NCBI GenBank assembly: GCA_018223125.1
Contig: JAAEZA010000024.1
Coordinates: 1-56,496 of the forward strand
Source: Paracoccaceae bacterium
GTDB lineage: Bacteria; Pseudomonadota; Alphaproteobacteria; Rhodobacterales; Rhodobacteraceae
Reading direction: 5' to 3'
DNA length: 56,496 nucleotides
Part shown: piece after piece, positions 1 to 7,400 of the stretch
Numbering within the stretch: position 1 is the first letter of the stretch
Layout: each line of letters begins with the position of its first letter
The notes under the pieces: generated by a model
Databases searched by the model: none
What the model saw: only the letters and a program-made list of their open reading frames with translations
What the model was told of the DNA's origin: nothing
Translations under genes and position numbers: made by a program

Positions 1-1108
1 AGTTAAAGTCCCGCACCATGCGGGTCCGGCCATCAAGTTCACGGATGGCAATGCTGGGCATCTTCACCCCGTTGAACCAGTTTTTCTTGACCATTGTGTA
101 GCCTGCCGCATCCTGAAACGAAAGCCGGTCACCCGCTTTCAGCGGCGCGTTGAACCGGAATTCGCCGAATATATCACCGGCAAGGCAGGACTTTCCGCAG
201 ATCATCCATTCCTCACTGCCTTCGTCGTGCGATATTTTTGCCGGCTCGCGGTAAATCAGCAAATCGAGCATATGCGCCTCGATGGAGCTGTCCACGATTG
301 CAAGGTTTTTCCCGTTGTACATCGTGTCCAGAACCGTAACTTCCAGCGTTGCAGCCCCAGTAATCGCGGCTTCGCCGGGTTCCAGATAAACCTCTATCCC
401 GAAGGTTTCGGCAAATTCCTTCAGCCGCGCAGCGAGACGCTCAAGCGGGTAGTCCTGCCCTGTAAAGTGGATGCCGCCCCCCAGACTGACCCAGTCCATC
501 TTGTGGATCACCGCACCGAAACGGTGTTCGATCAGGGTCAGCATTTCATCAAAGCGTTCAAAACTGTCGTTTTCGCAATTGTTGTGAAACATAAGCCCGC
601 TGATCCGGTCCGAAACCGCATCTATCGCCGCAGGATCGTGTTCCCCCAGCCGGCTGAAAGGGCGGGCCGGATCGGCCAGATCGAAACCGGAAGTTGACAC
701 GCCGGGATTGACCCGCAGGCCGCGAATGTGATCGCGCGATTCTTCACGGAATTTGGTAAGCTGTCCGATGGAATTGAAGATAATCTTGTCGGAGCATTCA
801 AGAACCTGATCCATCTCGTGATCCGCATAGGCCACGGAATAGGCATGGGTCTCGCCCGGGAACTTTTCACGCCCCAAGCGCACTTCATAAAGGGACGAAG
901 ACGTGGAGCCGTCCATATATTCGGCCATAAAGTCGAAAACGGACCAGGTTGCAAAACATTTCAGCGCCAGCAGGCATTTGACACCCGACTCTGCCCGCAG
1001 CCATGCGATCTTTTCAAGATTGGGAAGCAGGCGGGATTTGTCTATCAGATAATAGGGAGTTTGCACGGCAAGATCTTTCTGCGGGTCCGTTACAACGGCT
1101 TGATCCAT
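1..1108 (-). CDS. nspC: carboxynorspermidine decarboxylase, 3' end cut by window edge
   Basis: PLP-dependent decarboxylase of the alanine-racemase fold that converts carboxy(nor)spermidine to (nor)spermidine, the last step of the alternative polyamine route. Reading the minus strand from the ATG at 1108 gives 369 codons without a stop. The N-terminus YYLIDKSRLLPNLEKI, the PLP-lysine segment CLLALKCFATW (about residues 48-58), MFHNNCEND, the SLGGGIHFTG phosphate-binding segment and EPGEAA all match NspC. The family is about 365-375 residues, so only a few residues and the stop lie outside. No good Shine-Dalgarno precedes the ATG, but a perfect hairpin lies 18 nt upstream. Its usual partner, carboxyspermidine dehydrogenase, is not in the window. 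Confidence 0.9.
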   Translation of the reverse strand, partial: MDQAVVTDPQKDLAVQTPYYLIDKSRLLPNLEKIAWLRAESGVKCLLALKCFATWSVFDFMAEYMDGSTSSSLYEVRLGREKFPGETHAYSVAYADHEMDQVLECSDKIIFNSIGQLTKFREESRDHIRGLRVNPGVSTSGFDLADPARPFSRLGEHDPAAIDAVSDRISGLMFHNNCENDSFERFDEMLTLIEHRFGAVIHKMDWVSLGGGIHFTGQDYPLERLAARLKEFAETFGIEVYLEPGEAAITGAATLEVTVLDTMYNGKNLAIVDSSIEAHMLDLLIYREPAKISHDEGSEEWMICGKSCLAGDIFGEFRFNAPLKAGDRLSFQDAAGYTMVKKNWFNGVKMPSIAIRELDGRTRMVRDFN

Positions 1109-1126
1109 GGGCAGGGGAAAGACTTC

Positions 1127-1147
1127 GCCCCTTCGTTTTCAAGGGGC
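1127..1147 (-). promoter_or_regulatory. hairpin in the nspC leader
   Basis: Perfect 7-bp stem (GCCCCTT/AAGGGGC) with a 7-nt loop, ending 18 nt upstream of the nspC ATG on the transcribed strand. It has no following U-tract, so it does not look like a terminator. One arm (AAGGGGC) is the only purine-rich, Shine-Dalgarno-like stretch near the start, so folding could limit translation. The rest of the 280-bp gap between hflX and nspC shows no gene. Confidence 0.35.
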
Positions 1148-1388
1148 TCCATTGCATACTCTGTACGGTTCTTACAACCACAAAGGTGAAGAAATTCCGG
1201 TCGGGCGCTGGTTGGCAAGGAAAGAAACAGCAGCGTTTAGCCTGTTTCCCATACCGGCTTTTGCGGGTCAGGATTTCCGGACGATCACAGGACTCGCGCC
1301 CATATGCTTCAAACTTTGAGTGTTTGCCTCCGGCGGGAGTATTTCGGGAACATTGAGAGCCCTGGCGGCACCCGACGTTTTGATCCGG

Positions 1389-2651
1389 TCAGCTTCCGTA
1401 TTTTTCAAACTGGGCAGCCTGTTTGGCGGTCCATGTTACGGTGATTTCATAGCCCTGATCCCAGAGTTCTTCCTTGTCGATGACATTCTGTTCGAAAAGC
1501 CATGCACGGCGGGCACCTTCGGAGAAGGCCAGCCTCAGGGTTTGTGTGGTTTTCGGATCGTCGAGCGCTTTGGCGACACTGTCAAGCAGGGTGTCGATGC
1601 CGTGCCCTGTGACCGCCGAGAGGATTTCAATGTTGTCAGTACGCTCCGCTGTGTTGCGGGCGGTCTCATAGGCTTCGGGTGGCAGAAGGTCTACCTTGTT
1701 CCAGACCTCTATCATCGTATCACTGGCGGTTTGGCTGATCCCGAGATCCGCTAGAATATCCCTAACGTCCTCGGCCTGCGCTTCGGTTTCGGGATGGGCA
1801 ATATCACGGACGTGCAGGATCAGGTCCGCATCCAGCACTTCTTCCAGCGTGGCGCGGAAGGCGGCGACCAGTTGGGTTGGAAGTTCCGAAATGAACCCCA
1901 CCGTATCCGACAGAATGATCTTGCGCCCCTCGGGCAGTTCAAGTTCCCGCATGGTCGGGTCAAGCGTGGCGAAGAGCATGTCTTTGGCCATCACATCCGC
2001 GCCAGTCAGCTTGTTGAAAAGCGTGGACTTGCCCGCATTTGTATATCCCACAAGCGCCACGATCGGATAAGGTACTTTGGCGCGGGCCGCACGGTGCAGT
2101 TCGCGGGTTTTCACCACTTTGGACAATTGTTTTTTCAGGCGCACGATCGCATCGTCAATCGCACGGCGGTCCGCTTCGATCTGGGTCTCGCCGGCACCGC
2201 CTACAAACCCCAATCCGCCGCGCTGGCGTTCAAGGTGGGTCCATGCGCGCACCAGCCGTGTTTTGGAATAGCTGAGAGCAGCCAGTTCCACCTGCAGCAC
2301 ACCTTCACGGGTCGCGGCGCGGTCCGAGAAGATTTCAAGGATCAGACCGGTGCGGTCCAGTACCTTTACCTTCCAGTGTCGTTCGAGGTTGCGTTGCTGG
2401 ATCGGCGTCACCGGACCGTCGATGATGACAAGTGTCACCTCTTCGGCCTTGATACGTGCCTCAAGCTCTTCCAGTTTGCCTTTGCCGAACAACAAACCGG
2501 CCTGCGGTTTCCGCAGGTTTACAACTTCGCCGTAAGCCACATCCAGTCGCAAGGCATGGGCCAGAGACATGGCCTCCGCCAGAGCATGCTCTGGCGCGCG
2601 GCGTGTTTCCTGATTGGCAATATCGGGGTGAAGGACGCAGGCGCGTTCCAA
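1389..2651 (-). CDS. hflX: ribosome-associated GTPase HflX
   Basis: HflX splits or rescues stalled 70S ribosomes. It has an N-terminal glycine-rich HflX domain (GLLFGKGKLEELE near residue 52), a linker with GGLGFVGGAGETQIEADRR (145-163), and an OBG-type G domain with P-loop GYTNAGKST (202-210), DTVGF switch II and NKVD for guanine. At 420 residues it is of family size. The start is a TTG at 2651. It must lie after 2655 because the hfq stop TGA is in the same reading frame only one codon upstream (TGA-TCC-TTG). Translation is therefore probably coupled to hfq, the conserved upstream neighbour. Confidence 0.93.
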   Translation of the reverse strand: MERACVLHPDIANQETRRAPEHALAEAMSLAHALRLDVAYGEVVNLRKPQAGLLFGKGKLEELEARIKAEEVTLVIIDGPVTPIQQRNLERHWKVKVLDRTGLILEIFSDRAATREGVLQVELAALSYSKTRLVRAWTHLERQRGGLGFVGGAGETQIEADRRAIDDAIVRLKKQLSKVVKTRELHRAARAKVPYPIVALVGYTNAGKSTLFNKLTGADVMAKDMLFATLDPTMRELELPEGRKIILSDTVGFISELPTQLVAAFRATLEEVLDADLILHVRDIAHPETEAQAEDVRDILADLGISQTASDTMIEVWNKVDLLPPEAYETARNTAERTDNIEILSAVTGHGIDTLLDSVAKALDDPKTTQTLRLAFSEGARRAWLFEQNVIDKEELWDQGYEITVTWTAKQAAQFEKYGS

Positions 2652-2654
2652 GGA

Positions 2655-2891
2655 TCAGCTTTCCTCGCCGTCGTACAACTGCACGGCCTGTGCCGGCATG
2701 ATGGTCGAAATGGCGTGTTTGTAGACAAGCTGGCTCTGGCCGTCGCGACGCAACAAAACACAGAAATTGTCAAACCAGGTGATCATGCCCTGAAGTTTAA
2801 CTCCGTTAATCAGAAAGATCGTCACCGAGACCTTCTGTTTGCGAACATTATTGAGGAATGCGTCCTGCAGATTCTGTTTGTCGCCAGCCAT
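2655..2891 (-). CDS. hfq: RNA chaperone Hfq
   Basis: Sm-like hexameric RNA chaperone, 78 residues, that pairs small RNAs with mRNAs and affects nitrogen-fixation and stress genes in alphaproteobacteria. The Sm1 region ([20 protein letters not shown]) and the Sm2 signature YKHAIST are both present. The C-terminal tail after the Sm core is very short, as is common in this class. It is followed in the same frame by hflX. The 130-bp gap upstream (2892-3021) holds a weak 5-bp hairpin at 2916-2935 and should contain the promoter. Confidence 0.96.
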   Translation of the reverse strand: MAGDKQNLQDAFLNNVRKQKVSVTIFLINGVKLQGMITWFDNFCVLLRRDGQSQLVYKHAISTIMPAQAVQLYDGEES

Positions 2892-3021
2892 TTTTGTCAG
2901 CTTTCAGTTTTATGCCCCGCATTGATTGGCGCGGGATATTGTTTTCGTTCCGAGGGAGACTAAGAGACAAGGGCGGTGTTTGACCAGCAGAAAATTTCGC
3001 TTTTTGGCCAGTTGTGGTAAT

Positions 3022-4527
3022 TTATCGCCAGTAGTTGGGATTTAGAACCGCAATCACGGCCAAAGCCTCCAAGCGGCCGAGAATCATAGCCACACAGAGG
3101 ATCAATTTGCCTAAATCCGAGATGTTGGCGTAGCCGGTAAAGCTCTCACCGGCGGCATGTGCCAGCGGTCCGGTGTTGGACATTCCCGCAGTGGCAAAAA
3201 GGAGGCTGTCAGCAAAGCTGATTCCCGTAGCCGAAAGCGCCAGTGCCACCAACCCGAGCGAAATGACAAACAGCATCAGGAAGATCCATGCGATCTGTGC
3301 CCCTTCCCGACGGATCAACCGGACCCGGCGGGACGAACCGGCGATTGAATTCGGGTGGTTAAGCCGCTGGATTTCACGCTGGCTGTGTTTGTAGAGCGCA
3401 TAAACCCGCAGCAGTTTCACCCCGCCTGCTGTGGTGGCGATTCCTCCGCCCATGACAGAGAGGCTCATCAGGATCAGGCCGGTTGTACCCAGCCCCGACC
3501 AGTTGCGCGCCCCTTCCCAAGCCGCGCTTTCAAAGCCGGTGGTTGTCAGGAAGGACATCACCATGAACATCGCCCCCCAGATCGCAGCAAGAACGCTTGG
3601 CACCTCTGCGCCGGCCGAAACCTCGTAGGCTGCGGTCCAGTGGCGTAAAAACAGCAGGAACGGAATAATGATCAAACAGGCCAGCGTCAGGTTGATTTCC
3701 TTGTCGAGCTTGATGTTTTGAAGGAACTCCCGGTCGCTTGCGAAAAAGAAAGTGTGGCGGGACACGGCGAAAAACAGGAACAGGAACATCAGGACTTCGC
3801 CGACATAACCGCTGGTGCTGCCTTTCAGCCCGCCAACCGGAGAAATCCCGCTGGTCGAGACAATCGACATCGCATGGGATACGGCCACAAGGGTGCGATC
3901 GCCCGCGATCAGCAAGGCCAGTGTCAAAACCGCCGTGATCGCAAGATAGATCGGAAAAATCTGTTCTCCGTAGCGGGTCAAACGCTGTTTCGCATCGGCA
4001 CTTGCAATCTGGTTGCTTGATTTTTGCAAGCCCTTACCTGCTGCAAAAATCTCAAAGCCGCCGATGTTCAGCGGGGCAAAAATGGCCATGGCGACCACAA
4101 GGATGAAGAAGCCTCCGATCCAGCCTGCAATCGCCCGCATCAGATGCAACGGCGCCGGTACGATGGACGGATCGTCAAAAAGTGTCGCACCCGTCGTGGT
4201 AAGACTGCTTAGCATCTCGAAATAGGCCTGAAAATAGGTGATCGAGTTGACAAGATAGTTGAACGGCAGAGCCAGCAGCGCGGGTATCACCAGAAACGAC
4301 GCGAAAACCGTAACAAGATAGTTGCGCGCGGTGTTCGGCGGCGAATACCCTGACACCGCAATCCCCACAAGCGACAGCAGGACGAGCAGGAACGTGGTGT
4401 AATAGAAAAACGTCCGCGCGACGTCCCAGTCTTCCAGCCGGATCGCAAAGATCATTGGAAGATACATCATCGCAACCGCAAAGCCCAAGAGCTGAACGAA
4501 CAGGGGAAGGGAGCGCAGCCAGGTCAT
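3022..4527 (-). CDS. trkH: Trk potassium uptake channel subunit TrkH
   Basis: Potassium-translocating membrane subunit of the Trk/Ktr system, 501 residues with about ten hydrophobic segments. The first selectivity-filter P-loop is seen in SSLTTTGATLFDD (about residues 105-118). Further glycine-containing pore loops follow at STSGISPVGG, MSFLTTTGFESA and TAGMSNTGP. It starts 4 nt after the trkA stop, so the two are co-translated. In this genome type trkAH lies directly downstream of ntrYX, which hints at co-transcription of potassium uptake with the nitrogen/redox regulators. Confidence 0.93.
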   Translation of the reverse strand: MTWLRSLPLFVQLLGFAVAMMYLPMIFAIRLEDWDVARTFFYYTTFLLVLLSLVGIAVSGYSPPNTARNYLVTVFASFLVIPALLALPFNYLVNSITYFQAYFEMLSSLTTTGATLFDDPSIVPAPLHLMRAIAGWIGGFFILVVAMAIFAPLNIGGFEIFAAGKGLQKSSNQIASADAKQRLTRYGEQIFPIYLAITAVLTLALLIAGDRTLVAVSHAMSIVSTSGISPVGGLKGSTSGYVGEVLMFLFLFFAVSRHTFFFASDREFLQNIKLDKEINLTLACLIIIPFLLFLRHWTAAYEVSAGAEVPSVLAAIWGAMFMVMSFLTTTGFESAAWEGARNWSGLGTTGLILMSLSVMGGGIATTAGGVKLLRVYALYKHSQREIQRLNHPNSIAGSSRRVRLIRREGAQIAWIFLMLFVISLGLVALALSATGISFADSLLFATAGMSNTGPLAHAAGESFTGYANISDLGKLILCVAMILGRLEALAVIAVLNPNYWR

Positions 4528-4531
4528 GGGG

Positions 4532-5908
4532 CTAGAAAAAGTCTATCTGGACTTGCAGCAGCCGTTCTACGTCTTCGATGTAGCGGGCCAGAGAGAAGAT
4601 CACCACCACATCACCATCTTCAATACGGGTGTTCCCGTCCGGCCGGATGACCTTATCCCCTTTTTTCACCGCAGCGATAATGGCCCCTTCGGGGATGTTG
4701 ATATCGCGGATCGCACTGCCTGAAATCGGCGAAGTGGACATGACCTGGGCTTCGATCACCTCGGCCTCGGCGTCACCAATGGAGTAAACCTGCCGCACGC
4801 GGCCGTGCCGGATGTGACGCAGGATGGAGGAAACAGTTGTTGCGCGGGGATGAATAAACGCATCGATATTCAACGGACGCATCAGTGGCGCCAAACCGTT
4901 GTCGTTTACAAGGGCAACCACTTGTGGACAACCTTCGGCCTTGGCGCGGGTGGCGGTCAGGAGGTTTGTTTTATCATCATCCGTTACCGCCAGAAGCGCA
5001 TCCGCCTTATCAAGGTTCGCCTCCATCAGCATATCCATATCCAGCCCGTCACCGTGCAGCACAATGGTGCGTTCCAACGCCTCGGCGGCCCGTTCCGCTA
5101 CGGGGCGGGATTTCTCGATCACTTTGGCACGTACCCGATCCGAACGTTTTTCCAGCTCGCTCGCCACGGCAAGGCCGACGTTGCCGCCGCCGATAATGAT
5201 GACCCGTTCCCGTTTCTTCGTGGCCTTGCCAAAGATTTCAAGCGCACGGCCCACGTCGTCCTTATGGGTAAAAAGATAGACCTGATCGCCGACAAACAGC
5301 TGGTCTTCCGAAGTGGCCGTAAACAGCCGGTTGTCGCGGCGCACCCCGCAGACCAGTGCCCGCAGGGTCGAAAACAGTTCTGACAACTGGCGCAGCGGTG
5401 TGTTCACAACCGCGCAATCCTCGGCCAGCGTAATGCCAAGCATCTCGACCTCCCCCATCAGGAAAGGCTCGTTGTCAAAAGTCGAAGGCGCAGCAAGCTG
5501 TCGCAACGCCGCGGCGGCCACTTCCTTTTCGGGCGAGATCACCACATCAATGGGCAAATGGTCCCGCTGGTACAGGTCGGTATAGATCACATCGAGGTAG
5601 GACTGCGCCCGCAGGCGGGCAATCTTGCGGGGGATCGAAAAAACCGAATGGGCCACCTGACATGTGACCATATTTACCTCATCCGAATGGGTCGCAGCGA
5701 TGATCATATCCGCATCCCGCGCCCCTGCGCGACGCAACACATCCGGATAGCTGGCAAATCCGGCGATACCGGAAACATCAAGGGAATCCGTGGCCTGATT
5801 CACAAGGCCCGGATTGTTGTCCACGATGGTAACTTCATTATTTTCCGCAGCGAGATGGCGGGCAATCTGCCAGCCCACCTGTCCTGCGCCACATACGATA
5901 ACCTTCAT
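4532..5908 (-). CDS. trkA: Trk system NAD(H)-binding regulatory subunit TrkA
   Basis: Cytosolic gating subunit of the Trk potassium system, 458 residues, made of two RCK units. The first Rossmann motif GAGQVG is at residues 7-12 and the second GGGNVG at 240-245. Each is followed by a TrkA-C domain (around 140-220 and 370-458). The final TrkA-C shows the usual SPISGSAIRDINIPEGAIIA stretch. It is followed 4 nt later by trkH. There is a 50-bp gap from ntrX upstream with no evident terminator, so the ntr operon may run into it. Confidence 0.94.
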   Translation of the reverse strand: MKVIVCGAGQVGWQIARHLAAENNEVTIVDNNPGLVNQATDSLDVSGIAGFASYPDVLRRAGARDADMIIAATHSDEVNMVTCQVAHSVFSIPRKIARLRAQSYLDVIYTDLYQRDHLPIDVVISPEKEVAAAALRQLAAPSTFDNEPFLMGEVEMLGITLAEDCAVVNTPLRQLSELFSTLRALVCGVRRDNRLFTATSEDQLFVGDQVYLFTHKDDVGRALEIFGKATKKRERVIIIGGGNVGLAVASELEKRSDRVRAKVIEKSRPVAERAAEALERTIVLHGDGLDMDMLMEANLDKADALLAVTDDDKTNLLTATRAKAEGCPQVVALVNDNGLAPLMRPLNIDAFIHPRATTVSSILRHIRHGRVRQVYSIGDAEAEVIEAQVMSTSPISGSAIRDINIPEGAIIAAVKKGDKVIRPDGNTRIEDGDVVVIFSLARYIEDVERLLQVQIDFF

Positions 5909-5957
5909 GTCAGGCTCCTGTCGCTATGGGCTTGTGCTACCAGTTTGGACGGCTGCG

Positions 5958-7373
5958 TCAATCGCCAAGGGACTCCGCTGCCGCTTCTTCGATTTCGGCA
6001 ATGCGGGTTCCGGCCTTGTTGGTGGTCACTACGTTGAGCGTTTTCAGCTTGCGATGCAGGGCGCTCCGCTCCATCCCGACGAAATTGGCAGTGCGCGAAA
6101 TATTCCCGCCGAAACGGTTAATTTGCGCCATCAGATATTCCCGTTCGAACATCTCGCGGGCCTCACGCAGGGGCAACATGGCATAGGTGTTGGACAGCCC
6201 GGCCCCGTCCCCGTTGCCACCGCTATCGTTTCCGGGGATTTCCGAGGGTTCGATTTCCCCCTTGTCCGGCCCGAGGATCAGCACCCGTTCGATTACGTTG
6301 CGCAACTGGCGCACGTTTCCGGGCCATGTCATCGTCTGCAACAGGGCTTCGGTTTCTTCGCCCAGCGGCCGGACCGGCAGGCCCTGTGCGGCGTTGAGTT
6401 CTTCCATGAAATGCTGGGCCAGCAAGGCGATATCCTCGCGGCGTGCTTCCAGCGACGGAACATTGATCGGCACAACATTCAGACGGTGGTACAGTTCCTC
6501 GCGGAACCGGCCGGCGGCGATTTCCTGCATCAGATCGCGGTTGGTGGCCGAAAGCACGCGAATATCCACGCGAACCTTGTCCGAACCGCCGACACGGGTG
6601 AAGGATTGTTCAACCAGAACCCGCAGGATTTTCGATTGCGTACCAAGGGGCATATCCGCAACTTCATCAAAGAAAACAATGCCCCCGTGGGCCTGTTCCA
6701 GAAGCCCCGGTTCAAAGCCCCGTTCCCCCCCTTCACGGCCGAACAGCACTTCTTCCATCCGGTCCGGCTCGATACTGGCAGAGTTGACAGAAACGAAGGG
6801 CGCTTTGGAACGGTCGGATTTTGAATGAATATAGCGGGCCGCTACTTCCTTACCACAACCCGAAGGGCCGGTCAGCATCACCCGCCCGTTGGTTTTCGTC
6901 ACCTTATCAAGCTGGCTTTGCAGGTTACGGAACGCCGTTGACTGGCCGACCATAACCGAAGATGTCACGTCCTTGACCTTCAGTTGCGCATTTTCACGCC
7001 GCAAGCGCGACGTTTCCATTGCGCGGGCAATCACCACCATCAACTGGTCGATGTTAAAGGGTTTTTCGATAAAATCGTAGGCGCCCTGTTTCACAGCCGC
7101 CACCGCGATTTCGATATTGCCGTGACCCGAAATGATCACCACCGGAATATCCGGATTATCCCGCCGTACGGTTTTCAGAATATCGATCCCGTCCAGACGA
7201 CTGTCTTTCAGCCAGATGTCCAGAATAATCAGATCCGGCGCATCCTTGTTGATCTCGGCAAAGGTTTCATCGGAATTTGCCGCCTTACGGGTTGTATACC
7301 CTTCGTCCACCAGAATATCGGAAACAAGTTCACGAATATCTTTTTCATCATCAACGACCAGAATATCGCCCAT
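5958..7373 (-). CDS. ntrX: response regulator NtrX without the sigma-54 GAFTGA loop
   Basis: Response regulator partnered with NtrY. It has a receiver domain with phospho-acceptor D52, an AAA+ domain with Walker A GPSGCGKE (169-176) and Walker B FFDEV (234-238), and a C-terminal Fis-type helix-turn-helix (RTANFVGMERSALHRKL). The GAFTGA loop that contacts sigma-54 is absent: after VLFG comes REGGERGFEPGLLEQA. The start was chosen at the ATG at 7373 because AGGAG lies 7 nt before it; a GTG 21 nt further upstream lacks this. NtrYX controls nitrogen metabolism and, in Rhodobacter and Brucella relatives, redox and envelope functions. Confidence 0.93.
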   Translation of the reverse strand: MGDILVVDDEKDIRELVSDILVDEGYTTRKAANSDETFAEINKDAPDLIILDIWLKDSRLDGIDILKTVRRDNPDIPVVIISGHGNIEIAVAAVKQGAYDFIEKPFNIDQLMVVIARAMETSRLRRENAQLKVKDVTSSVMVGQSTAFRNLQSQLDKVTKTNGRVMLTGPSGCGKEVAARYIHSKSDRSKAPFVSVNSASIEPDRMEEVLFGREGGERGFEPGLLEQAHGGIVFFDEVADMPLGTQSKILRVLVEQSFTRVGGSDKVRVDIRVLSATNRDLMQEIAAGRFREELYHRLNVVPINVPSLEARREDIALLAQHFMEELNAAQGLPVRPLGEETEALLQTMTWPGNVRQLRNVIERVLILGPDKGEIEPSEIPGNDSGGNGDGAGLSNTYAMLPLREAREMFEREYLMAQINRFGGNISRTANFVGMERSALHRKLKTLNVVTTNKAGTRIAEIEEAAAESLGD

Positions 7374-7400
7374 TTTACCACTCCTGACGGTCACCTTTGA

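Noticed and set aside
1794-2963. Long open frame opposite hflX and hfq
   Set aside because: Its protein has no recognisable motifs and is fully antisense to two well-supported genes; it arises from codon bias.
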